Shown here piece after piece: positions 19,524-28,828 of a stretch of 64,000 nt of DNA. The DNA comes from Paracoccus sp. DMF-8. Lineage in GTDB: Bacteria > Pseudomonadota > Alphaproteobacteria > Rhodobacterales > Rhodobacteraceae. Each line of letters starts with the position of its first letter. Within the stretch, counting starts at the first letter, position 1. Both the position numbers and the translations under genes were made by a program. The stretch covers positions 1-64,000 of the forward strand of contig NZ_JARJHL010000017.1 of assembly GCF_029309835.1 (NCBI RefSeq). Direction: 5' to 3'. The notes under the pieces were generated by a model. The model was given only the letters and a program-made list of their open reading frames with translations. It had not been told where the DNA came from and did no database searches.

Positions 19524-20538
19524 TCAGGCGGCACCCGTGGTCACGACGATCTTGCCGAACTGCCGGCCGCTTTCCAGCCAGGGCATGGGCCTGTTGGATC
19601 TGGTCCAGCGGAAAGCTGCGGTCGATCCTGGGGACGATCCGGCCGGTGGCGATTCCTGCGGACAGAAAGCCCTGCGCCCGCGCCGGGGCCGCCGCATCAT
19701 CCGTGACCGAGGTATAATAACAGCCGCGCAGCGCGATATTCTTGCGCAGGGCGATTTTCAGCGGAAAGGGCGTCGGATCGGGGCTGAGCGCGCCGTGGAT
19801 GATGATCGTGCCGAAGGGGCGCATCGCGGTCGCGATTTCGGTGACCTGCGGGCCGCCCACGGCATCAAAGGCCAGATCGACGCCTTCGGGCGCGATCCGG
19901 GCAAGGCCGGTGGCCAGATCCTCGCGCGCGGCGACGATCACCCCTTCGGCCCCGGCATCCAGCATGGGCTGGTGCAGGCTTTCCGACAGGACCGTGGCGA
20001 TGGGGATTGCCCCCACCATGCGCGCGATCTGGATGGCGGCCAGCCCGACGGTGGTATTCGCCGCGGTGATCAGCACGCGCTGGCCCGCCGTCAGCCCGCC
20101 GACCTCGATCAGCGCACCGTAAGGGGTGCCATAGGACATCCACAGCGCGGCGGCCTGCGGATCGTCCAGCCCTTCGGGGCAGGGCAGGATCCGCGAGGCC
20201 GGGACATTGGCCCAATCGGCACAGACGCCATGCGGCCCAAGCGCCGCGCCGGGCACGACATTGACGCGCTGGCCCGGATGCAGCCCGGTCACGCCCGCGC
20301 CAAGCGCGGTGATCCGCCCCACCGCCTCGAACCCGAGACGAGAGGGCAGATCCGGCTTTTCGATATAGGTGTTGCGGCGGAACATGGCATCCGCGCGGTT
20401 CAGCCCGATTGCCGCGATGCGCAGGCCGACCTCTCCGGGACCGGGGGGCACGGGGGGCAGATGGTCGATGCGCAGCACCTCTGGCCCGCCGATGGCATGG
20501 GCTCGCACGACGCGATCACCTGTGGCATGTGCTGTCAT
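19524..20538 (-). pseudogene. Zinc-free MDR-family NADPH:quinone oxidoreductase-like protein, frameshifted near its C-terminus
   Basis: The protein has the GroES-like N-terminal domain (LPSRLGFEAVGRITALGAGV) and a Rossmann domain with VLITAANTTVGLAAIQIARMVGA. It lacks the structural zinc Cys residues, so it fits the quinone-oxidoreductase branch of the medium-chain family. The ATG at 20536-20538 is the chosen start. Near 19586 an extra G moves the frame; with it removed the end reads ESGRQFGKIVVTTGAA and stops at 19524, giving 337 residues. As read, the frame runs on into a meaningless tail. It is convergent with the thioesterase gene. Confidence 0.78.
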
Positions 20539-20753
20539 GGCCTTTCCCCTGTCGCTGATACCGGGACCAGACATAGCATCCCTGCGGCCAATCTGAACCC
20601 GGATCAAGGTCGTGCGCCCATAGGCCACGCGCCCCCGGGGACCCATGCGGCACAGGCCGGGTTCCGCACTGCCCGACAACCGCAGTGCATTGTCGCTGTC
20701 ACGCATTTCTGGCCTAATGCGCCAAGGTGGCGCAAATTCCACAGGGGGACATC

Positions 20754-22115
20754 GTGCAAGACAGCAAGCGGATCTGGGGCTGGTGGTTTTTCGATTGGGC
20801 CAGCCAGCCCTATGCGACGCTGCTGCTGACCTTCATTTTCCCGATCTATTACACCGAGGTCGCGCGCGCCCATTTCATCGCATCGGGTGAAACGGCGGGG
20901 CAGGCCGGGGCCTCGGCACAGGCGTTGTGGGGTTACGGGCTGTCGATTGCCGGGGTCATTATCGCGGCTCTGGCGCCGGTTCTGGGCAGCGTCGCCGATG
21001 CCTCGGGGCGCAGGTTGCGGTGGGTCTGGACCTTTTCCGTGCTGTATCTGATCGGCGCGGCGGGGATCTGGCTGCTGCTGCCCGACGGCACCAACCTGTA
21101 TCTGACCGTCGCGCTGTTCGGGTTGGGCATCATCGGGCTGGAGTTCACGACGATCTTTACCAATGCCCTGCTGCCCGGTCTGGCCCCGCGCGACGATATC
21201 GGCCGGGTTTCGGGGTCGGGTTTTGCCTTCGGCTATGTCGGCGGGCTGGTGTCGCTGGCGATCGTGCTGCTGTTTCTGGCCGAAAGCGCAACGACCGGGC
21301 GCACGCTGATCGGCATTGCCCCGATCCTTGGCCTTGATCCCGACCTGCGCGAAGGCACCCGCGCCGTCGGCCCGTTTACCGCGATCTGGTATGTGGTCTT
21401 CATGATCCCCTTTGCCCTGTGGGTGCGCGAGCCGCGAACCGACCCCCGCCCGCCCCGCAGCCGCAGCGCGCTGTCGGAACTCTGGGCGCTGATCCGGGGG
21501 TTGCGGCGGCGCAAATCGCTGCTGGCATGGCTGATATCGTCGATGTTTTCGCGCGATGCGCTGAACGCGCTGTATTCCTTCGGCGGGGTCTATGCGGCCT
21601 CGGTTCTGGGCTGGCCGGTGATTCTGGCGGGGATTTTCGGCATCACCAGCGCGATTGCCGCCGCCATCGTCAGTTGGCTGGGCGGCAAGGCGGACCGGCA
21701 GTGGGGCCCGATGCCCGTCATCCTGACCTGTTCGCTGATGCTGTCCGGCGTCGTCATCATCGTCGTCGGCATGAGCCGCGAGTCGTTTCTCGGCATCGCG
21801 CTGGCCCCCGGATCGCGGATCCCCGATGCGATCTTTTTCGCCTGCGGCATCCTGATCGGCGGCGCGGGCGGCGCGCTGCAGGCCGCCAGCCGGACGCTGA
21901 CGGTGATGCACACCTCGCCCGAACGCGCCACCGAAGTCTTTGGCCTTTATGCGCTTTCCGGCAAGGCGACGGCATTTCTGGCGCCCTTCCTGATCGCGGT
22001 CGCGACCGATCTCACCGGCAGCCAGCATGTCGGCGTCTCTCCGCTGATCGTGATGTTCCTTCTGTCGCTGATCCTGCTAATCTGGGTCCAAACAGAAGGA
22101 GACCCCGAGCAGTGA
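20754..22115 (+). CDS. MFS transporter of the UMF1/Atg22-like family
   Basis: The 453-residue protein has about twelve membrane helices and opens with the family hallmark IWGWWFFDWASQPYATLLLTF. A GTG at 20754 with AGGGGGA upstream is the best start; an upstream in-frame GTG at 20727 has no such site. UMF1-type carriers were named after Atg22 and are of uncertain substrate in bacteria. Its TGA overlaps the GTG of mepA (GTGA), so the two are coupled. No internal break was seen. Confidence 0.85.
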   Translation: MQDSKRIWGWWFFDWASQPYATLLLTFIFPIYYTEVARAHFIASGETAGQAGASAQALWGYGLSIAGVIIAALAPVLGSVADASGRRLRWVWTFSVLYLIGAAGIWLLLPDGTNLYLTVALFGLGIIGLEFTTIFTNALLPGLAPRDDIGRVSGSGFAFGYVGGLVSLAIVLLFLAESATTGRTLIGIAPILGLDPDLREGTRAVGPFTAIWYVVFMIPFALWVREPRTDPRPPRSRSALSELWALIRGLRRRKSLLAWLISSMFSRDALNALYSFGGVYAASVLGWPVILAGIFGITSAIAAAIVSWLGGKADRQWGPMPVILTCSLMLSGVVIIVVGMSRESFLGIALAPGSRIPDAIFFACGILIGGAGGALQAASRTLTVMHTSPERATEVFGLYALSGKATAFLAPFLIAVATDLTGSQHVGVSPLIVMFLLSLILLIWVQTEGDPEQ

Positions 22116-23001
22116 TCCGCAATTTCCTGATGAAAGCCGTGGCCATCGCCGCCGCTGGCCCTGCCGCTTGGCGTGGCACCCGCAAGCGCCGATCCGCTGG
22201 CCAAGGACGTCTTTGGCGGCACGCCCGGCCCGACCGGCGGGCGTCCCGCAGCCATCGGTTTCTATTCCAAGGGCTGCGTGTCGGGCGCGATGCAACTGCC
22301 CGAAACCGGCCCGACATGGCAGGCGATGCGCCTGTCGCGCAACCGCAACTGGGGCCATCCCGAGATGATCAGCTTTCTGATCGGCCTGTCGCAGGCCGCG
22401 CGTCAGGCGGGCTGGCAGGGGCTGTATATCGGCGATATCAGCCAGCCGCGCGGCGGGCCGATGGTGACGGGCCACGCCAGCCATCAGATGGGGCTGGATG
22501 CCGATATCTGGATGCTGCCGCCCGTCGAACCTGCAACCTGTCGCGGGCAACAGCGCGAAAACCTGTCCTCGGTGTCGGTGGTGAACAAGGCGCGGCACCG
22601 CGAACTGACGCAATACTGGAACCCCGGCGCATATGGCGATCATCCGCGCGGCAGCCGGCGATGCGCGCGTCGAACGCATCTTTGTCGATCCGGTCGTCAA
22701 GGTCGCGATGTGCCAGTCAGAGACCGGCAACCGCGCATGGCTGCGCAAGGTGCGTCCGATCAACAACCACGATTACCATTTCCACGTCCGGCTGAGCTGC
22801 CCGGCCGGCTCGTCCTGCCGGACGCAGGACCCGCCGCCGCAGGCGATGGCTGCGCCGAGGCCGCCGGAATGGATCCTGGAACCGCATCGACCCCAGCCGC
22901 GTCAAGCCCGTGCCCCCCGATCCCGAACTACCGCCACCCGCGCAGCTATCCGGCTTAGCGAGATGCCGCGGCAATGCCAGGTCGTCGGCACCGCCCGCTG
23001 A
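22112..23001 (+). pseudogene. mepA: Penicillin-insensitive murein endopeptidase MepA, frameshifted
   Basis: MepA is a periplasmic LAS-type zinc peptidase that cuts D-alanyl-meso-DAP cross-links in peptidoglycan. The zinc motifs are HASHQMGLDADIW and HDYHFHVRL, and the Cys pairs typical of the family (KGCVSG, ATCRGQ, AMCQ, LSCPAGSSC) are present. These lie in three frames: the signal peptide (GTG start at 22112) breaks near 22160, another shift falls near 22630 and at least one more near 22850. The last frame ends EMPRQCQVVGTAR before the TGA at 22999. The gene is coupled to the MFS gene by a GTGA overlap. Confidence 0.82.
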
Positions 23002-23074
23002 GGGCCGGATATCCAGTAGGAACAGGGCTTTGACAGGACTTTCTGCACAGCGGCCAGGGCGCCGCATCGCGGTC

Positions 23075-24000
23075 ATGGCCCGGCGGCAATGGCGCTGCTG
23101 CTGTCCTGCAGGCTGGCCGTTGGCGCGGTCGATGGCCGCAGCGGCGACCGCCGTGCCGCGCGCCGAGCATCTGGCGACCTATGTCTGGAGCATGCCGGAT
23201 GACGCTGCCTTCGGCGGCTTTTCCGGGATCGAGATCATCCGATGACGGCAGCCGCTTCACCGCGCTGTCCGACCGCGCCACGATCCGTTGGGGCCGCATC
23301 CTGCGCGACGATCGAGGGCAGCATCACGCGCCATGGAAACCGCAGGCAGCAGCCCGGCTGCGCGACAGCGCGGGCAAGCCCCTGATCCCCGGCCGGCAGC
23401 GGCGACAGCGAAGGGCTGGCGGTCGGCGCCGACGGCACGGATCTGGGTCAGCTTCGAGGGCTGACCCGCGTCGCCCTGTATGCCACGCCCGACAGCCCCC
23501 GCCCAGCCCCTGCCCCGCCCGCCGATGCGTTCAAGGCGGATGCAGAACAACTCCGTCGCTCGAGGCGCTGGCGATCCTGCCCGACGGCACGCTGTCTGAC
23601 GCTGCCAGAACGCTCGGGCGCAGCTGGACGCGGCCGTTTCCGGTCTGGCGCTGGCGCAATGGCCGCATGGGACCAGCCGTTTTCCGATGCCGCGCGGTCG
23701 GGCGACTGGCTGGCCGGTCGGGGCGGATGTCGGCCCGGACGGGCGCTTCTATCTGCTGGAACGCGATTTCAGGGGGCTTGCTGGGCTTTCTGTCCGCGGG
23801 TCCGGCGCTTTGACCTGACCGCGATGCCGGGCCGGTCAACGGCACGGTGCTGATGCAAAGCCGCCCGCTGCGTTTCGACAACCTGGAAGGGATCTCGGTC
23901 TGGCGCGACGGCACCGGACATCCGCCTGACCCTGATTTCCGACGACAATTTCCGCCGGTTCCAACGCACCGAAGTCGTCGAATTCCGCGTCGCCGACTGA
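23075..24000 (+). pseudogene. Phytase-like esterase (esterase-like activity of phytase family), heavily frameshifted
   Basis: Pieces in all three frames together read as one secreted beta-propeller-like protein: FGGFSGIEI, DGSRFTALSDRATIRWGRIL, DSEGLAVG-like and GTDLGQLRG-type segments, [43 protein letters not shown] and a final EFRVAD before TGA at 23998. This string of motifs is characteristic of the family, which has no well-defined substrate. At least five shifts occur in under 1 kb. The start is only approximate: ATG at 23075 is the first plausible one. It is followed at 12 nt by a serine hydrolase. Confidence 0.62.
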
Positions 24001-24011
24001 AGGACAAGCCC

Positions 24012-25200
24012 GTGACCCAGCACGATCCCGCCCCCACCATCGACCGGGCCATCGCCGCCATCGACCGGGCCATCGACAGCGCGCTGGCCGAGCGTCGCAT
24101 CATCGGCACGGTCGTCCTGCTGGCCCATCGGGGCAAGATCGTCCACAGCCGCGCCGCCGGCATGGCGGATCGCGAAGCGGGTCGCGAAATGACGCCCGAC
24201 ACATGGATCCGCTATGCCTCGGTGTCCAAGCCCTTTACCACGGTCGCGGCGCTGCGGCTGATTCAGGACGCGGCGGCTGTCGCCGGGCGATGCGGTGACG
24301 CGCTGGCTGCCGGACTTTCGCGCCCGGCGCTGGCTAGATGGCACCCGTCCGCGTCATCACGGTCGACGCAGTTGATGGCGCATCTGGCCGGGCTGGACTA
24401 CGGCTTCAACCAGCCCGAGGACGGCCCCTACGCGCAGGCTGGCGTGTCGGACGGGATCAGCGAAAGCCAGGATCTCGCTGGCCGAAAACCTGCGCCGGAT
24501 CGCCTCGGTGCCGCTGGATATCGCGCCGGGGACCGCATGGCGCTATTCCATTGCGACGGATGTGCTGGGCGCGGTGATCGAGGCTGTGACCGGGACCGGC
24601 CGCTTGCCCTTTGCCATCGCCGAACTGGTCACCGGCCCGCTGGCAGCTGGACGCCGGCTTTCGGGCTGACCAGCCCGCCAATCTGGCCGCAGCCTATGCC
24701 GAGTGACACGCCCGCAGCCGCGCCTGATGACAGGGCGTGACCCATGTGCAGAGGCGCTGCTGCCCGAGCTTGGCCAGCATTTCAGCTATGACCCCGACCG
24801 CATCCTGTCGCCGACCGCCTACCCCTCGGGCGGTGGCGGCATGGTCGGCACGGCGGCCGGCGGCGCTGGCCCTGCTGGAAGGCGCTGCGGATCGGCGGCC
24901 CTGATCCCGATTTCTCTCCCCTGACATGCGCATCGCCGCATCCACCCCCGCATGACCGGCCCCACCCGCTGCGAGAACCGGGCTGGAGCCATGCCCGGGC
25001 GGGCGCGGTCGTCACCGACCCGCGCGCTGATGGCAGCGCCGCTGCCGAAGGCACGCCTCAGCTGGGGCGGGATCTATGGGCACGGCTGGTTCGTCGACCC
25101 TCAGCGCGAGCGCGTGCTGGTCGCCCTGACCAACACCGCCGTCGAAGGGCATGAGCGGCGCAGTTCGCCGATGGATATCGCCCGCGCCTTCGCGCTGTAG
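24012..25200 (+). pseudogene. Serine hydrolase of the class C beta-lactamase/esterase family, heavily frameshifted
   Basis: The GTG start has AAGGA upstream. The catalytic SxxK is in RYASVSKPFTTVAALRLI, the Tyr motif in the shifted stretch WRYSIATDVLGAVIEAVTGTG (about 24540-24595), and the C-terminal WGGIYGHGWFVDPQRERVLVALTN gives the region that usually holds the third motif (HG-type). At least five frame changes lie between 24280 and 25160; total length 1189 nt fits about 396 codons. A short in-frame repeat (IDRAIAAIDRAID) near the N-terminus reflects a 16-nt tandem duplication. The family covers esterases, peptidases and beta-lactamases, so the substrate is open. Confidence 0.72.
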
Positions 25201-25261
25201 GCAACCCTCCCCGAAACCCGCGCCCCCTGCCCGAGGCTTTCTGGTCAGCCCCGCGCCACGC

Positions 25262-25291
25262 TTGACATGCTGCACCTTCGAGAGGTATCGG
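25262..25291 (+). promoter_or_regulatory. Possible promoter upstream of the queuosine-precursor transporter
   Basis: A perfect TTGACA at 25262-25267 is followed 18 nt later by TATCGG, a weak -10. It lies about 60 nt before the yhhQ start. The -35 match is good, the -10 is poor. Confidence 0.35.
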
Positions 25292-25350
25292 CTGCGCGCC
25301 CGTGATAGCGGGCCGAGTCTCCGCTACCTTGTCAAAACGGAAAAACCGAC

Positions 25351-25966
25351 ATGCCCCGTTATCTTCCTGGCATTCTCGCCATGGCCACCGTCGTCGTGGC
25401 CTCGAATATCCTCGTCCAGCACCTGCTGGGCGACTGGCTGACCTGGGGGGCGCTGACCTATCCGGCGGCGTTTCTGGTCACCGATGTGATGAACCGCGTC
25501 TATGGCGCCCCGGCCGCGCGGCGCGTGGTGCTGGCGGGTTTCGTGACCGGCGTGATCTGTTCTGTCATCGCGGCCGGGCTGGATGCCACGACCCTGCAGA
25601 TCGCCGTCGGATCGGGCACCGCCTTTCTGACCGGCGCAGCTTCTGGACATCGCGGTTTTCGACCGGCTGCGGCAATCCTGGTGTGGTGGGCCGCGCCGCT
25701 GGCCGTCCTCGCTGATCGGATCGGCGGCGGATACGGTGATCTTTTTCTCGATGGCCTTTGCCCCGGGCTTTGCCTTTCTGGACCCCGCCGCAGATGTGGC
25801 ATGGGCCAATGAAACCCTGCCCCTGCTGGGCCAGGGCCCGGATGCCCCCCTGTGGATGTCTTTGGCGCTTGCCGACTGGCTGGTCAAACTGGTACTGGCC
25901 GTGGCTTCGCTTGTGCCATTTCGCATCATCGTCAACACGATGTTGCGTCGGAACGCCCAAATCTGA
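25351..25966 (+). pseudogene. Queuosine-precursor transporter (YhhQ/VUT family), frameshifted
   Basis: The N-terminal half (MPRYLPGILAMATVVVASN then WGALTYPAAFLVTDVMNRVYG) is the hallmark of the vitamin-uptake-like YhhQ family, which imports preQ0/preQ1 for tRNA queuosine. Near 25640 the frame changes (expected LLDIAVFDRLR), again near 25680, and the end of the protein (IFFSMAFAPGFAFLDPAADVAWANE to NTMLRRNAQI) lies in a third reading. Length 616 nt is one over 205 codons. Six membrane segments are recoverable. Confidence 0.8.
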
Positions 25967-26017
25967 TTGACAGACGCTAGATCTGTGTCAGGCTGGACCC
26001 ACAACGGCAACTTATTG

Positions 26018-26165
26018 AAAGGAGGTGGTCCAGTGTCGAGAGTGATATTGGAGAGAGGTGTCGGGACATTCAGGGGGGCCGTGGTCTAAGGGCAACCCCA
26101 AGGACTGTAAACCCTGAGTGGGCCGGGGGCTTCCTACCCTAACCGGACCATCTCCGTAGATCTCG
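26018..26165 (+). ncRNA. Candidate structured RNA with its Shine-Dalgarno inside a closing helix
   Basis: AAAGGAGGTGGTCC at 26018-26031 is complementary at 13 of 14 positions to the usual 3' tail of bacterial 16S rRNA, an unusually strong ribosome site. The same bases 26021-26031 (GGAGGTGGTCC) can pair with 26145-26155 (GGACCATCTCC), giving 11 pairs with one G-U, enclosing about 113 nt. Inside are further G- and C-rich partners, for example GGG/CCC around 26090-26098, and GGACTGTAAACCC, which resembles a tRNA-Tyr anticodon arm but no complete tRNA can be folded. An intrinsic terminator follows at once. The locus sits between yhhQ and choX. I do not recognise it as a named RNA family; alternatives are an attenuator for choX or a small independent transcript. 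Confidence 0.5.
26033..26089 (+). CDS. Eighteen-codon ORF behind an exceptional ribosome site
   Basis: A GTG seven nt after GGAGG opens MSRVILERGVGTFRGAVV and ends in TAA. The spacing is ideal and the ribosome site is among the strongest possible. The peptide matches nothing I know. It could be a real small protein, a leader peptide whose translation opens the helix formed by 26021-26031 and 26145-26155, or a chance frame inside an RNA. The strong site is the only support. Confidence 0.35.
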   Translation: MSRVILERGVGTFRGAVV

Positions 26166-26198
26166 CGGGTCGTCCTTTGGACGGCCCGTTCTATTTTT
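26166..26198 (+). terminator. Intrinsic terminator after the structured RNA
   Basis: The stem CGGGTCGTCC (26166-26175) pairs with GGACGGCCCG (26179-26188) across a TTT loop, with one G-U, followed by TTCTATTTTT. It separates the RNA element from choX, which starts about 150 nt later. Confidence 0.85.
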
Positions 26199-26345
26199 CG
26201 GTCGCCGTTCCTGCCCCGTTCCTGGCGGGGAGGTCGCAAAATCGCCGGTTTCGTGTCGGAACTGGGGTTGCGTGCGGCTTGGGCGACCCGTTCAATGAGC
26301 CATCCGGCCCGCGACAACCCGAACAGTCCCAAGCACGAGGATATC

Positions 26346-27290
26346 ATGACCAAGCACCGCAAACTTGTCCCCGCCGCCGCTGCCGCCGCCCTGTTGGTCG
26401 CCCTGCCCGCCCTGGCGCAGGATCCGGCAAGCTGCGCCACGGTGCGCCTGTCCGATCCCGGCTGGACCGACATCACCGCGACAAATGGCGTCGCCACCGC
26501 GCTTCTGAACGGTCTGGGCTATACGCCTGACGTGAAAACCCTATCCGTTCCAATCGGTTACGAGGCGCTGAAAAAAGGCGAAACCGATGTCTTCCTGGGC
26601 AACTGGATGCCCGCGCAACAGGCCTTTCGCGATGATCTGGACGCCTCCGGCGTGACCGAGGAACTGGTCCAGAACCTGACCGGCGCGAAATTCACCCTGG
26701 CCGTGACCGATGCGATCAAGGACCTGCCGATCAAGGATTTCGCCGATCTGGACGCGCATAAGGATACGTTCCAGGGCAAGATCTATGGCATCGAACCCGG
26801 CGCGCCCGCAAACCAGAGCATCGCCGCCATGATCGAGGCCGACAAGTTCGGTCTGGGCGATTGGGAACTGGTCGAATCCAGCGAACAGGGCATGCTGGCG
26901 CAGGTCCAGCGCAATGACGGCGCGGGCACGCCTTCGGTCTTTCTGGCCTGGGCGCCGCATCCGATGAACATCAAGCTGAACGTGATCTACCTGTCGGGCG
27001 GCGATGCCGAATTCGGCCCCGATTACGGCGGCGCCACCGTCCACACCATCGCCCGCAAGGAATGGGCCGCGACCTGCCCGAATGTGGCCAGATTGTTCAC
27101 CCAGCTTGTGTTTGACGTCGATACGGAAAACGCCCTGATGGGCAATATCCTTGACGATGGCGCCGCCCCCGAAGATGCTGCCAAGGCATGGATCGCCGCC
27201 AATCCCGAAGCGGCCGGAAAGTGGCTGGATGGCGTGACCACGCTGGACGGCCAGCCCGGCGCAGATGCTGTAAAGGCCTATGTGAATTGA
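26346..27290 (+). CDS. choX: Choline ABC transporter substrate-binding protein ChoX
   Basis: The 314-residue periplasmic protein has a signal peptide (LVPAAAAAALLVALPALAQ) and the OpuAC/ProX-type fold; sequences such as VRLSDPGWTDITATNG, FLGNWMP and IYGIEPGAPANQ match choline-binding ChoX. It would deliver choline to a ChoV/ChoW ABC pump, whose genes are not in this window. ATG at 26346 has GAGGA upstream. Its TGA overlaps the TTG start of choline sulfatase, so binding protein and sulfatase are co-made. Confidence 0.9.
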   Translation: MTKHRKLVPAAAAAALLVALPALAQDPASCATVRLSDPGWTDITATNGVATALLNGLGYTPDVKTLSVPIGYEALKKGETDVFLGNWMPAQQAFRDDLDASGVTEELVQNLTGAKFTLAVTDAIKDLPIKDFADLDAHKDTFQGKIYGIEPGAPANQSIAAMIEADKFGLGDWELVESSEQGMLAQVQRNDGAGTPSVFLAWAPHPMNIKLNVIYLSGGDAEFGPDYGGATVHTIARKEWAATCPNVARLFTQLVFDVDTENALMGNILDDGAAPEDAAKAWIAANPEAAGKWLDGVTTLDGQPGADAVKAYVN

Positions 27291-28779
27291 AGCCCAATAT
27301 CCTGATCCTGATGGCGGATCAGCTGTCGGGGGTGTTTTTCCCCGACGGCCCCGCCCCTTCCTGCATACCCCGAACCTGCGCAGACTGGCCGAAAACTCGA
27401 CCCGTTTCGCCAATGCCTATACCGGCAGCCCGCTTTGCGCGCCGGGGCGGGCCAGCTTCATGTCGGGGCAGTTGCCGCGCCGGACGCGGGTTTGCGACAA
27501 TGCCGCCGAATTCGCATCGGATATCCCGACCTATGCCCATCACCTGCGCCGCGCGGGCTATCAGACCAGCCTGTCGGGCAAGATGCATTTCGTCGGCCCC
27601 GACCAGTTGCACGGCTACGAAGAACGGCTGACCACCGATATCTATCCCGCCGATTTCGGCTGGACGCCCGATTACCGCAAACCGGGCGAACGGATCGACT
27701 GGTGGTATCACAATCTGGGTTCGGTGACCGGCGCGGGTGTCGCGGAAATCACCAACCAATATGAATATGACGATGAGGTCGCCTATAACGCCTGCCGCAA
27801 GCTTTACGACCTGTCGCGCGGGGGGGATGCGCGGCCGTGGTGCCTGACCGTCAGCTTCACCCACCCCCACGACCCCTATGTCGCGCGCCGCAAATACTGG
27901 GATCTGTATGAGGGCATCCCCGAACTGGAACCGCCTGCGGCGATAGCCTATGAGGATCACGACCCCCATGCGCAGCGGCTGATGGATGCCTGCGACTGGC
28001 GCGCCTCGACCATCACCGACGATCATATCCGCCGCGCCCGTCAGGGCTATTTCGCCAATATCAGCTATATCGACGACAAGATTGGCGAAATCCTGGACGT
28101 GATGGCCCGCACCCGGCAAGAGGCGATCATCGTTTTCCTGTCCGATCACGGCGACATGCTGGGCGAGCGGGGCTTGTGGTTCAAGATGAACTTCTTCGAA
28201 GGCTCGGCCCGCGTGCCCCTGATGATTTCGGCGCCCGCGATGGAAAAGGGGCTGTTTGAGGTGCCGGTGTCCACCATCGACGTCCTGCCGACGTTGTGCG
28301 ATCTGGCGGGTATTTCCATGACGGAGATAGCCCCCTGGACCGATGGCCGCAGCCTCGCGGGTGGTGGCGCGGGGCGCGGGCCGGTGGCAATGGAATATGC
28401 CGCCGAAGGCTCGGTCACGCCGCTTGTCGCCTTGCGGGACGGGCCGTGGAAATATGTCGCCTGTCAGGCCGATCCGGAACTGCTGTTCAATCTGGACAGC
28501 GATCCGGGCGAAAGCGTCAATCTGGCGGGCGATCCGGCCCATGCCGACGATCTGGCGCGGCTGCGCGCCATGGCGGCGGAACGCTGGAACCTTGACGCCT
28601 ATGACGCCGAGGTGCGCGAAAGCCAGGCACGGCGCTGGATCGTGTATGAGGCTTTGCGCAACGGCGCCTATTTCCCCTGGGATTACCAGCCGCTGATGCA
28701 GGCATCCGAACGCTACATGCGCAACCACATGAATCTGGACAATCTGGAAGACTCCAAACGCTTCCCGCGAGGAGAGTGA
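27287..28779 (+). pseudogene. betC: Choline-sulfatase BetC, one frameshift near the N-terminus
   Basis: BetC releases choline from choline-O-sulfate, a step toward glycine betaine. The N-terminus is KPNILILMADQLSGVFFPDG, with the metal-binding Asp, and the sulfatase signature SPLCAPGRASFMSGQLPRR carries the Cys that becomes formylglycine. These lie in two frames: near 27355 one base appears to be missing (expected PAPFLHTPNLRRL). The total, 1493 nt, is one short of 498 codons. LSDHGDMLGERGLW and a C-terminal GAYFPWDYQPLMQASE region are typical of the family. The TTG start overlaps the choX stop. Confidence 0.88.
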
Positions 28780-28797
28780 CATCGGGGCGCAAGTCGT

Positions 28798-28820
28798 AGG
28801 GTGGGGATTTTCCCCACCCT
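28798..28820. terminator. Hairpin between convergent betC and the thiolase
   Basis: AGGGTGGGG (28798-28806) pairs perfectly with CCCCACCCT (28812-28820) around ATTTT. No long T tract follows on either strand, so it may be a bidirectional but imperfect terminator. Confidence 0.55.
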
Positions 28821-28828
28821 CTTCCCCG

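Noticed and set aside
26074..26149. A tRNA-Tyr-like segment (GACTGTAAACCC)
   Set aside because: The anticodon stem has two mismatches and there is no T arm with TTCGA, so no tRNA folds.
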